64,000 nt of DNA from Cudoniella acicularis. Taxonomy: Eukaryota > Ascomycota > Leotiomycetes > Helotiales > Helotiaceae. Location of the stretch: NCBI GenBank assembly GCA_013054445.1, contig JAAMPI010000086.1:1-64000 (forward strand). Direction: 5' to 3'. The stretch's first letter is position 1. Each line of letters opens with the position of its first letter. The notes below the pieces were generated by a model that did no database searches, was not told the origin of the DNA, and worked only from the letters and a program-made list of their open reading frames with translations. This document shows positions 11,497 to 21,641 of this stretch, piece by piece. A program made the translations under genes and the position numbers.

Positions 11497-12465
11497 ACGA
11501 TCTGTTGGATAATCATGAACGAGAATGAAGGGACATACCCACGACACTCGAATGGCCGTTATAACAAGTCCACGGTGGTTGAAGCACACCACCGGCACCA
11601 CAGCCCTGCCAATGAAAATTGCAAAAGAGACAAAAAATGCTTGCTCGCGTTTCTAGGTCTTCTTCCAGCTGCCAACAGCATATAGAGAGAGAGGCATTTG
11701 GGATGGTAGAGACAGCAACAACGCTGCCTTAAGAACTGTATATACACAGCACTCTGCGAAACAACCATTGCGAGCGAGGTGTCTCGGTACTTGGATCAAA
11801 ACACGACTATGGGCATTCGACGCGAGGGCATAACTGCGTAACGACGATATGAACTTCCGATACGAAGAGATGAGACCATTGGTGCTCTCCCGGGTATTGC
11901 ATTGTGGGATTTGGAATTGAAAATGTGATTGGCATTTGGGTTGGGAATAAGGAGGAAACCAACCGGAATATACCACTGCTGCTCGTTGCGAGCTAGCAAT
12001 ACGCACATATTATATATGCAACCGTGATGATGCCTTTTTGGTCGGCAAGCGTATCTTATGAGGAGGGAATTTCGACACTGATAGTACTCGCAACGAAAAG
12101 AGAGGAGAGAGTTGATAGGAAATAAATCAAATCGAATTAAATCCTAGGTATGACATTTATATTTATATATTTATATCTGTGATTTTCTTTCTTCTTTTCC
12201 CTCTTTTTTCTTTTCCCTTCATTTTTGTTCTCCTGCTCTGCTGTTATTACCGAGGAATTCTAATTGTCTGGGATCCGGCTAGTGCTGTTTGTTTATTGTA
12301 CTAAGAGGTACTTATGCATTGAAAGTAGTTCTCAATGTCACACGAACTAGGTACTTTTTCCTAAATTCAATCTACGGTCACGAACAAGACTTCCCACCAT
12401 GGCACCCCCCAAAACAGGGCTCCATTAACAAAGCAAAAAAGCACAATACAGACTAGCTTTCCTAT
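11497..12465. other. Intergenic between convergent genes
   Basis: This lies between the stop codons of ron1 (plus) and the phospholipase D-like gene (minus). It holds a T/C-rich tract around 12181-12240 and no coding region I can support. Confidence 0.5.
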
Positions 12466-15321
12466 TCAGCGCAACGAGAACTCAACCAGATCCGCAGTCC
12501 CAGCATCAAGCGCCTCCATCATCTCACCCTTCATAACCCCATAACAATAACACTCTCCCACAAATGTCGCCTGATCCCCATCCTTCCTCAGCAAAACAGG
12601 CACATCACAACCCAACAGCACAACCACCAAATCCCCCACTTCCGCCTTCTCCGGCCCCGCAACCAAAAACCCCTTCGCCCAACTAAACTGTCCAGGATCA
12701 ACACCAATAACATCCTCCGCCAGCTCCCCTTCACTATTTCTCCAAATACCATCTTCCTTGCTTACTTCCCCATAAATATGCATATTTTGATTTCTCCTTA
12801 AGCCATCAATCCACCCTCTGTAGACAACTTCGTTGTCGAACATCACGTTGATTTCTTGCGAGTAGTACCACGATTGCGTGTTTTGGTTGCCGTTGCCTTG
12901 GATGCCAATGTGCTCGTCTACGATCATGACTTTGACGTGGCAGGAGCGCTTCTTCTTTTTGGCGACGATGGGCGCGGTTTGGTCTTTGCCAATGTAGAAT
13001 AAGTAGTGGAGGTGTTGTTTTCCTTGGGTGGAGAGGGTGGCGTACATCTTGTGGGCTATCATTTCGTTTGTGCCGCCTTGCTCTGGGAGGAGTTCACCCT
13101 GGATTTGATGTTAGTGATGAAATTGGTAGAATTGATCTGTGACTTACGGTATCATTGTAGCCGAAACAAATATAGCAGTACACGTCAATACCTCGTTCGC
13201 ACGCTTCGATAATGACAGGAACAAGTGGCTCGGCATTCAAAGTTGGAGATTGGATGAAGACGTTCTTTTTCGCATTTCTCAGTGCCGACAACCACACTTC
13301 GTTCTGTGGATTGTAGACCGAGTTATGATTTGCTGCGCCGCATGGTTCACGACAAACCATGGCTATTGGGAATGGCTCATGTACTGAATGAGGTACATCA
13401 GGTGTCATTTCCTCATGTGGAGCGCATTCGGGGCTATTTCCCTTGAACCCAACATTTCTGGTATGATTGAGATGGCGGGTAACTGCCTTGACTCGAGTTT
13501 CTCCATTTTTAGGTGATACTGCGGCTTGTACTCGGGCGACTTCTCCAGCAATGTCATCACCATAATGAGGATCATCGGTAGTATGTTCGAGAAGAGGATT
13601 GCCGGTGGATGAGGGATGTTCCATTTGGGATTGCGGAAGAACTTGTTCTCCCGAGGAAAGGTATTGCTGAGATGCGACATCTGGTCCATTCGCTCCTTGT
13701 TTGACATCCGCGGTGGTTGTCACCGCCGAATCGGACGCTGTATTTGTTCCTGTAGTCTTACCGGTCTCTACTGTAGGTTTCTGGTGAGCAATGTGTTCAA
13801 TATCCCCCGTAGTTGCTGCTGCTCTTGCGTTTTCTTGGATTCTTTCTCTTCGTCCGAGATTCTCATCTTCAAATCCATGACAAGGAATGTTCGTTTGGCT
13901 TTGGTCAATTGGCCCGTCCAAATCAACATTTCCCAGCCCATTCGTTACGCCATAGATACGTTCCGTTTCTGTCTCAGGGAATTGGATGAGTTACACTTTC
14001 TGTAGTGTTTGGGCCCGTCAGAATATCGGCACGATTTACATTTGTTGTGTCAATCATAATTCCTGGTGGGATAACACCGGGTTTGTTGATGGCTCGAGGT
14101 TCGTAAGCATACCCATTTTGATTTTGCAGGTTGCCATTATTCAATTCAGCTACCCTATTCTCGTGGAATATTGCAGAGTGGCTCTTACTGCCAAACTAAC
14201 CGAGTCCGCCTTGAACGGCTGGGGAGTTATGACTTGGAAGCGGTGGTTCTAGCCTTTTATGCCATGAAATCAATGCTATATCGTATAGTGAGTCGACAAT
14301 GGGCCCTTCCAAATGTGTCACCATCTCCACATTATCGTTATCTTGAATATTATTACTCTGAAGAACGGCGACTTCCGATCCACAATCATGTATTTGCAGT
14401 GGAACGTTCCAAGCATTGACTTGTGATATTTCAGAACCTGAAGATCGAGATTTGGAATTTCATCCTTCGAAGGTAGTGTAACTGCCTTGCCCAGTTACTC
14501 CTTCTCCGGGACCTGATAATGGGGCTCCAGCAAATTGTTTTGGACTTCCTCGATCGTGTTCTAACTTGAAAACTATTCTCTCCCCTCGTTCACCTGCTCT
14601 TCTGGATACCTCTTTCATTGCATTTGTGATGTATTTCGAGGCAACAGAATTCTGCTAGTAATTCGTGGCAAGAATAACTTCCTTTTCGGCACGTACGATC
14701 AGGTTGAGCATGTGTCTCATGATATCAGGGACGTTGGTTCAATAATTAGTCATAAATCAATTGAATGAAAGACACCATGCTTACACAGAAATGATGGTCA
14801 AGGGAATGACACCACAGCTTCCCATGAACGGTGGACTGACCATGCATCCGGAAACACTGTTATCGAGAGTACATAATGCGTCGTGATAGAGCTGAATAAT
14901 TAGGGCCCTGCAATACTCAACTTGGAAGACTGAAGACTCACGCGAAGAAACAGTTCGCTGGGTTCTGTCGGACCCCAATTGCTACATTCCCTAGCTCTTG
15001 TCAAATCTTCCGGCGTAATTTGATCTCGGTGTGCCTTTGCAACCGACTTGCTCTCCTTATCTCCCAGATGGTGCGTCTCGTAGAGCTGCTTCCATGCATC
15101 TCCAGTGCTATTGTGGGATCCTTGGCGAGCAGTGACGACACGGTCTCGGAGCTCGTGCCGAGCTTGTAGACTTTCGCTGAAATCATCGTGCTAGATTTGC
15201 GTTTGCAAGCTTGGTCAGCGGTTGTGCTGTGGTGGTTTTTTACGTCGAATTGGTGGCAGATATCAGGTTCCTCTGCCGTCTTGTTGCGAGGGCTTTGGCA
15301 AGATGACGGAGGATTGGACAA
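12466..15321 (-). pseudogene. Phospholipase D family gene, broken 5' half
   Basis: Two-HKD phospholipase D-type protein. The first HKD motif (HCKYMIVD, about 14370-14412) and the second (HVKVMIVDE, about 12920) are both readable. The 3' half is clean: 13921 down to 13094 (275 codons, including SPKNGETRVKAVTRHLNHT and FIQSPTLNAEPLVPVIIEA), an intron, then 13089 to 12466. The 5' half is damaged. A one-base deletion lies before WKQLYETHHLGDKESKS. A TAG at 14655-14657 replaces a Trp in ATNY*QNSVASKYIT. A TAA sits at 14495-14497, with frameshifts on both sides of the first HKD segment, and further stops lie between 13922 and 14250. The last 75 or so codons (VGDLVVVLLGCDVPVLLRK, FVGECYCYGVMKGEMMEA) resemble the end of HET proteins. 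Most likely a recent pseudogene. Confidence 0.75.
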
Positions 15322-15438
15322 AGAGACTGATTGTGGCTTCGAAAGAGGTAAAGAGATTCATGAAAAGAGAAAGACGAGGGGGTAGATTTTGTAGAATTGC
15401 TAGTCCAAAGAACTTTCACTAGAAAGACTGGATTCATG

Positions 15439-15960
15439 TTATTCTGAGGATGCACATGTAGATGACGCGATCTTCCCGGGAGCTACACCGGCACCAGCAC
15501 CAACGACGCCGATGATGGTGATGGGATGGTTCATGCAAACATAGAAAACAAGCTTTTGCCAAGTTTTGTCGTTGGTCTTGGCAGCGATTGCCAGGTATTT
15601 GTTCCATAGGGCCACGATCTGGTCTGGCTTCTATTGTGGATTCTGTGGAGCACCTAGACGTTCCTGGAAGTGGGTAGCGATTACAGTGGATGAAGGGCGC
15701 CAGGGGTTCTGAAGGAGGTGATGTCACGCCTCGTAGGGTCTGATAAGATAAGATCGTTGAAATCAGGCAGCCTAGGTAGTACGCCGGAAACCCGAACTTT
15801 AGCCGGAACTCGGTTGCGGATGCCTCGAAAAGGGTAGGGCCCCGCCAACTGCGACTGCGACTGCGACTGCGACCGCGACTGTGTTGCGACTGCGACTGCC
15901 AGGAACGACAAGGCTGCCACAACATTGCAACCAGTATATCTGGGCGAGCAACACAAGCAC
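15439..15960 (-). CDS. Possible small two-exon gene, unrecognised
   Basis: The exon 15630-15439 encodes 63 residues with good coding character: IVALWNKYLAIAAKTNDK, then WQKLVFYVCMNHPITIIGV and VGAGAGVAPGKI, with a hydrophobic segment near the end. It is preceded by an AG at a plausible acceptor. An upstream open stretch (15956-15681) containing FNDLILSDPTRRDITSF could be the preceding exon, but I cannot find a junction that keeps frame. The upstream part also spans a (GACTGC)n repeat. The gene is divergent from the GMF gene at 15991. Structure and function remain open. Confidence 0.35.
15848..15900 (+). repeat. (GACTGC)n imperfect microsatellite
   Basis: About eight hexamer copies of GCGACT/GACTGC with two interruptions. 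Confidence 0.8.
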
Positions 15961-15990
15961 TACAGTTGAGCGTGCAGAGATACCGCAGTC

Positions 15991-16670
15991 ATGGTAAGTG
16001 GCCCCTCTTGTGCTTCACCACACCCCATCTCCAACCCCTCCATCCCTCCACAAGCTGATCGCACCCCACCAGGCTTCCGAATCCAGACTCTACACCTTCT
16101 CGCAGGAGAGCAAAGACCATCTGCGCAAGTTCCGCCTCGGCACCTCACGCTCCAATGACCCGCAGGCTGTGATCTGTATGTCCGTCTCACTGCCCCTCAT
16201 CACCCTCCTCGAGTCCTCGTCGATATTGTGCGCATCGCCGACTGAGTTGGAGGAGGCTTCTGACTGAAACCAGACATGATCGATAAACACACCCTAGAGA
16301 TCAAGCAAGACGAAGATAAAGTTACATACAAGACCCTCGAGGAGATAGGAGATGATCTGCCAGACCACTCACCCAGATTCGTCTTGTTGAGCTACCCCTT
16401 GACTCTGGTTGATATTCCTCTTCCGAAGCCTCCCCTTAACTCCTTAACAAATGGTTGTGCTGATTCATGGTCCTCAAATAGCCGTCAGGACGATTGTCGG
16501 TCCCATACGTATTACTATACTACCTCCCAGTGACCTGCAATGCCGAACTAAGGATGCTGTATGCGGGCGCAAAGGAGCTGATGAGGAACACGGCTGAAGT
16601 TGGGAAGGTCATCGAGATTGATTCTGCTGATGACATGGAGGAATTGCCGCAGAAATTAGGTGCTGCTTAA
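15991..16670 (+). CDS. aim7: GMF/Aim7-like actin-branch regulator (ADF-H domain)
   Basis: A 142-aa ADF-homology protein of the glia maturation factor family. Known members bind Arp2/3 complex and promote debranching of actin. Exons are 15991-15993 (only the ATG), 16073-16175, 16274-16407 and 16482-16670, all with GT..AG introns. The product starts MASESRLYTFSQESKDHLRK and continues FRLGTSRSNDPQAVIYMIDK, DLPDHSPRFVLLSYPLTL, GRLSVPYVLLYYLPVTCNAE and LRMLYAGAKELMRN, the typical single-domain layout and length. The last intron was placed by requiring phase 0 into PSGRLSVPYV. The one-codon first exon is unusual but common in small fungal housekeeping genes. Confidence 0.92.
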
Positions 16671-16948
16671 GTGAGGTGTGCATTTGCTGTGGAAAGAAAT
16701 TCTTCTGAGAGCTGAAATTTGATGGTGTGCAAGGTTCCGAGAGTAAGTGGTTTTTTGTTCGTCAGCGGGCTGTGCGTCGGGCTTAAGACTTCCAGCACAT
16801 TCGGGATACTCCGAGGCCAACGTCTTTCAGCTGAAGACCGAGACTCCTTCCTTCAAACTTCCCATATGTTCTTGCCAAGATCCCGATGTCCGGATCGCCG
16901 AAAAGGGTGTCTCTCCAAATGGCTTAGAGCGTGAAAGCTTCTCAAGAA

Positions 16949-17538
16949 TCATTCATCTCCCTCCTTCACATAACCCATTTGAACCCGCCACCAGTGAAAA
17001 GTCGCTGAATCCTGTTCCAGAAATTTCCCAAAGTCCTTGATTTCTTCCATCTCCCTCACTTCTCCGTCTTTGATACCTAGTGATACAAGCGTCTTCTCTG
17101 GAATAATTTCGCGCTTCACCAAGTGCATATCTTTGTATCGCAATTTCTGCGTCATTGGTCAGCCCCCGAAGCCTCTCGAGATCTTCAGATTGCGCCTCTC
17201 GGTTTGTTTTTCTTCTGACCCTGTCCTGTCCTGTCCTGTCAGACGTCTAGAATCTTCGAAACTAATACCCGGCGCCTTGGGCCATCTTCCCCTGATTCAT
17301 TCCTGCAACTCATGCATCATCACACTAAACAGGAATAAATAGAACATACCCTGACAACCTCTTCCCATTTTCTCGCTTCTCCTTCCCCCGCCTCACAGAG
17401 CATAATCCCGGGTGGCGTACCTGTCTTCAACAGAATGGCGCAATCTAAACGTTTTGCTGCTCTCGTGATGGTGGCTATCTTCTTCCGCGATGTCATGTGG
17501 TGTGTTTTGATCAAGACACGCTGGAATTGGGCGGACAT
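16949..17538 (-). CDS. DUF1115 (Prp3 C-terminal-like) protein
   Basis: Two exons (17538-17350 and 17146-16949) encode 128 aa. It starts MSAQFQRVLIKTHHMTSRKK and continues ITRAAKRLDCAILLKTGTPP, GIMLCEAGEGEARKWEEVVR, then KLRYKDMHLVKREIIPEKT. The pattern RVLIKTHH..S..K...I.......L....L.K.G.PG....EG matches the domain found at the C-terminus of splicing factor Prp3 and in RWD-domain proteins. It is short, and no RWD domain is visible upstream, so it is a stand-alone domain protein. The role is not established; an RNA or ubiquitin connection is only inferred from the family. A (CTGTC)n tract lies in the intron at about 17220-17240. Confidence 0.75.
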
Positions 17539-19286
17539 GTTTTCTGTTGTTGAGAGAAAGGGGCTGAGATAGGGGGTGGCCAGATAGAGAGGTTCGGCGA
17601 GGTCTGCCAGCAGGCGAGCTACCCAATAAGGTTACGCCAAAAAGGCGATGGCACGTGACTGGATGTCATAGGTTTCGTTGCCGGCGAAATAGGTGAAGGG
17701 TCTGAGACTGGGGATGTTTGGGCCAGGACTCATGCAGGTCACATGCTCCTTTCCCCTTTTATTGGGCTACCTGCTTAGGATGCAGCACCTCCTAGGGATT
17801 TAGCAAAAATGAGATGTAACCAACACAGGGAGAAGATAAGCAGGCGAGGGCGGTGAGACAGTGGCTGACTCATCCAGATGCGGTCTAGCACACTCGCCAA
17901 GCCAGCCAAGCAGCGGGCCGCGTTGAGCGGACTGCTCCCCGCAAAGCTTGACTCTTGCGCAAGATGCCTGCAAGAAACGCGTGGGCGGTAGCCGGCATGG
18001 GATGATGGGACCAGCCTCATTTAGCCACAGATAAGGAACGATGATGGCATTGGTCGTGGTCGACGACATCCAATATCCGCCTCATAACCCCCTCCATAAA
18101 GTCCCGGAGCATCTAACAATAACCCCCCAAAGACATATTTCTGCCGCCCAGAACGACTCTGAGGGAAGCAGCAGCACGGCGTCGCAGATAAGGGATTCGA
18201 TGACCATAGGAGAAGACTCAGAGGCGACTCGGGAGGCTGGCGAGAAGGCCATAGAGGCAACAGAGAACCCGGAGAAGACGCAGACGTGGATGTCCATGTC
18301 AACGCACTGGACGGGCTGCACTCAGTGCACTGCACGCCGTGAAACCTCCAGCCCGAGCCTGTTGCTGCCCCATGCCTCAGGCCCCAAAGATCCAGAACCT
18401 TTGGCAGAGGAGGACCTTGACCATGTCGTCGAAGCAAAGAAGCTTCTTCCCCAGTCGCAGAAACCGTTTGAAAACCTTGGCCTCCGCGTGCGCCAGCGCC
18501 AGCTCAAGCTGCGAGGCATTGCTTATTGCTATCGCGTGTGCGTCCGCCTCCCGCGACTCGGCATCGACAGAGTCAGTCAGTCAGTTCATTGGACGAGAAA
18601 AAGCTGAAATTGACACCCAAGCGATGACATGAGATGATGAGATGAGTTATAGAAACTCAAAACCCAAACTCGGCACCAGCCGTACGAGGGCTACTCGCAC
18701 AAACATGTCAATGAGATGACGCCAGCAGAATTCCCGTGGGGGACGTCCCTGTGGTATTTCACAATTTTCGCCTGTCGGGGGGTGGGTGGCACTACCTAGG
18801 TAGCACTAGCAGTCTAGCATCCTTTCGCAACCCACGGTTGTGGGAAGGTCTTAGCAGGTCTTAGAGCTCCTACTCGATGCAACTCGAGCACCCATCATCT
18901 GCAAAAATGGTCGAAGCTCCTTGCAACGAAGCTCCGGGGCCTCAGAAAATACTCACGCCCTTGCATTTTGCCATCACACTGGCCAACCCGAGTGGGGCGG
19001 TCTAGTTCAGATCCATGTCTTACGCTGCATTCTACCCGGCTTTCTCCCATGCCATGTTATGTTCTCTCATTATTCAAGGATGCCAGGACCCCAATGGCAT
19101 CCGCACCTGCATATTTGATAGCGATAAGCTGCAGTGTGAGCTTTAGCCTTTAAGAAGCTCCGAGGCCCACGCAAATTTTTGGAATTCGTGCGTCAACATT
19201 TTCTGCTTTCTCCCTCTCTTTCGTTGCTGAACACTCTTTATACCAGCAGCGTCTTTTAACGGGATCTCCATTGCTCTAGAGCAAAA
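17539..19286. other. Intergenic, no supported gene
   Basis: An open frame at 18041-18607 (188 codons, Ser/Thr/Glu-rich with no domain) competes with open frames on the other strand, and I do not accept it as a gene. GATGA-rich simple sequence lies at 18622-18650. The segment just before 19287 should hold the ammonium permease promoter; GATA motifs are expected for a nitrogen-regulated gene but I did not establish a cluster. Confidence 0.5.
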
Positions 19287-20903
19287 ATGTCGAATTCTAC
19301 TACACCATGGCTTGACACGGGTGACAATGCCTGGCAGCTTACTGCTGGCAGTCTCGTCGCCCTCCAAAGTGTCCCCGGTCTAGTTGTTTTGTGAGTTTGC
19401 CACCAATCCAAGTCGGCACTCTTTCTAATGACCTTTGTAGCTATGCCGGAATTATGCGCAGCAAGTGGGCCATCAACAGCGCGTTCATGGCCTTCTACGG
19501 ATTTGCTGCCACTCTGATTACCTGGGTTCTCTGGGCGTACAAGATGGGCTTCGGCTATCAAATGCTGCCGTTCGTTGGAATACCTGGACCAGTGATGACT
19601 GTTGATGTGGAACTCTCGCAATCCTACCTACCCGCGACTGGCCTCTACCAAAACTTCCCCCTCTCAACCATGGTATATTTCCAGTTTGTGTTCGCCGCTA
19701 TTACCATCGTAATTATGGCTGGTGCCCTCCTTGGCCGAATGAACTTTCTGGCCTGGATGATTTTTGTTCCTATCTGGATCACCTTCTCCTACACTATCGG
19801 AGCCTTCTCTCTCTGGGGAGGTGGCTTTTTATATCAGCTAGGCGTCATCGATTACTCTGGTGGATACGTCATTCATCTTTCCTCCGGCACAGCTGGATTC
19901 GTGGCTGCTCACTGGGTTGGACCACGTTTGGCAGCAGACCGAGCCGACTCGCGACCAAGTAACATTCTTTGCGTCTTGATTGGTGCTGGTATCCTTTGGG
20001 TTGGATGGAACGGATTCAATGGAGGAGATCCATATGCCGCAAGCGCAGATGCTGGCGTTGCCGTCTTGAACACCAACATTACCACCGCCTTCTCTCTCCT
20101 TACCTGGACCATCTGCGATATGATCTACTACAAGAAGCCTTCCGTCATTGGTGCCGTACAGGGTATGATCACTGGACTTGTCGCCATTACTCCCGCTGCC
20201 GGTGTTGTTCATGGATGGGGAGCTATCGCTGTAAGGGATCTTCCACTTGCTTCTTTGCACACAGTACTTTTCAACTAACAATGTATAGATTGGATTTGCC
20301 AGCGGAACCATCCCATGGGTGAGCATGAACATTTTGGGCAAGAAAGTCTCATACTTCCAAAAGATTGATGACACCCTTGGTATCTTCCACACCCATTGCG
20401 TCGCCGGTTTCGTCGGTGGCATGTGCACTGGTCTCTTCGCCACCATTGATGGTTGCGCCGCTTTCGGCATCAGCAACCTCGGAGGCGCAATTGAAGGAAA
20501 TGGGAAGCAAGTTTGGATGCAGTGAGTATTACCCTTCCTTTCCTCCCTCCACAGCACAATCTAACAAAAACCCCCCAGACTTGTCGGTGCCCTCTTCATC
20601 ATCGGCTGGAACATCGTCTGGACCTCCCTCATCCTCGTCTTCATCAAATACGTCCTTCGCATCCCACTCCGCATGAGCCAAGAAGAGCTCATCGCAGGTG
20701 ATGACATGGTTCACGGCGAGGCGGCATACGTTCTCGGCCCGTGCGAGGCACACGACGACTTGGTTGCTGGACACTACATCAGGAGGGCGGACACAAAGCC
20801 TGGAGAGTTGAGCATGGGTGGATTGACGATAGGGCAGGATCCTCATGCTAAGGATCCTATCTCAAACGGTACTGGTGAGGCGGTTGAGCTTAAGAGCGAT
20901 TAG
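19287..20903 (+). CDS. mep: Ammonium transporter (Mep/Amt family)
   Basis: Plasma-membrane ammonium permease, 483 aa, in four exons: 19287-19390, 19441-20230, 20289-20521 and 20579-20903. About eleven hydrophobic spans are visible. Family blocks are [68 protein letters not shown] and [19 protein letters not shown]. The two pore histidines expected in Mep2-type transporters are both present (VIHLSSG and FHTH). The cytosolic C-terminal tail starts [20 protein letters not shown], the typical Mep2 regulatory region. The start context AAAAATGTC is good. No linked nitrogen gene lies beside it. Confidence 0.95.
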
Positions 20904-21641
20904 ATTTGGACATAATGGCGTGTTATTCTCGTGTGCGTTTGTGTGTGGTTGCTACGAAAGTTATCTAACATCTCGATCGGAAATGATTTGAGATGAGATA
21001 CCCGTAGTTGTGCGTTGGTGCGGGTGCCGGTGTTGGGTTTCGGAGGAGTGCGTGGTTGGATGTTCTTGGCCGATATACCACGTACATATTCATCATTTTA
21101 ATTGAGTAACTAGGAAAATAGACTAATACTCTTTATACATTTCGTTGTGCCAATAATTAATTTTCATTCAAAATGCATCAAAGAACAGTATCGTGAAGTG
21201 GTAATTAAGGGCTGGCCTCGGGCCGAGATACTGGGTACCTAGGCACTCCGATATCATGCAGATTGGGGCCGAGTAATGTTTTTCCGGCTAAGTGCACGGG
21301 TACCCGGCCCGGATCGTAACGGATACCACCCGGGTAGATGCCCCAAATTCCGTACATGCAGTGTATTTTGTGTAGGTTGGATTGGGTAACCACCCGTTGG
21401 CTCTCTGGGTATCCAGCAACCCGGTTCACCCACAGCTAAGTCTGATTTTGTTTGTGAAACATCAAATTGTGCCTCGTTGGGGGCCTGGGGCTGCGTAGGT
21501 ATGGTATGGTAAGCTGGGACTTGAGCAAATTTTTCGTGCATCTCGACTCTCGACCAACTCTCTCTCGTCTTTATTATTTTTATTGTGCAAGTTTTTTGAG
21601 AGTGAGAGTGAAGCTAGCTTGACTACTCTTGGGAAATAATC
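20904..21641. other. Intergenic, no supported gene
   Basis: Permease 3' flank followed by non-coding sequence. Minus-strand open frames at 21205-21541 overlap each other in different phases and show no family signal. Confidence 0.5.

Noticed and set aside
12161..12260. Low-complexity AT then T/C tract as an origin or mobile element end
   Set aside because: No inverted repeat or target duplication; consistent with ordinary 3' flanking sequence.
16719..17040. Plus-strand frames overlapping the DUF1115 gene 3' end
   Set aside because: They overlap the antisense of a better-supported exon and have no domain.
18041..18607. 188-codon plus-strand open frame as a gene
   Set aside because: Low-complexity composition, no domain, and equally long frames on the opposite strand at the same place.
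19838..20557. 239-codon minus-strand frame opposite the ammonium permease
   Set aside because: A shadow of conserved permease exons, and it crosses their introns.
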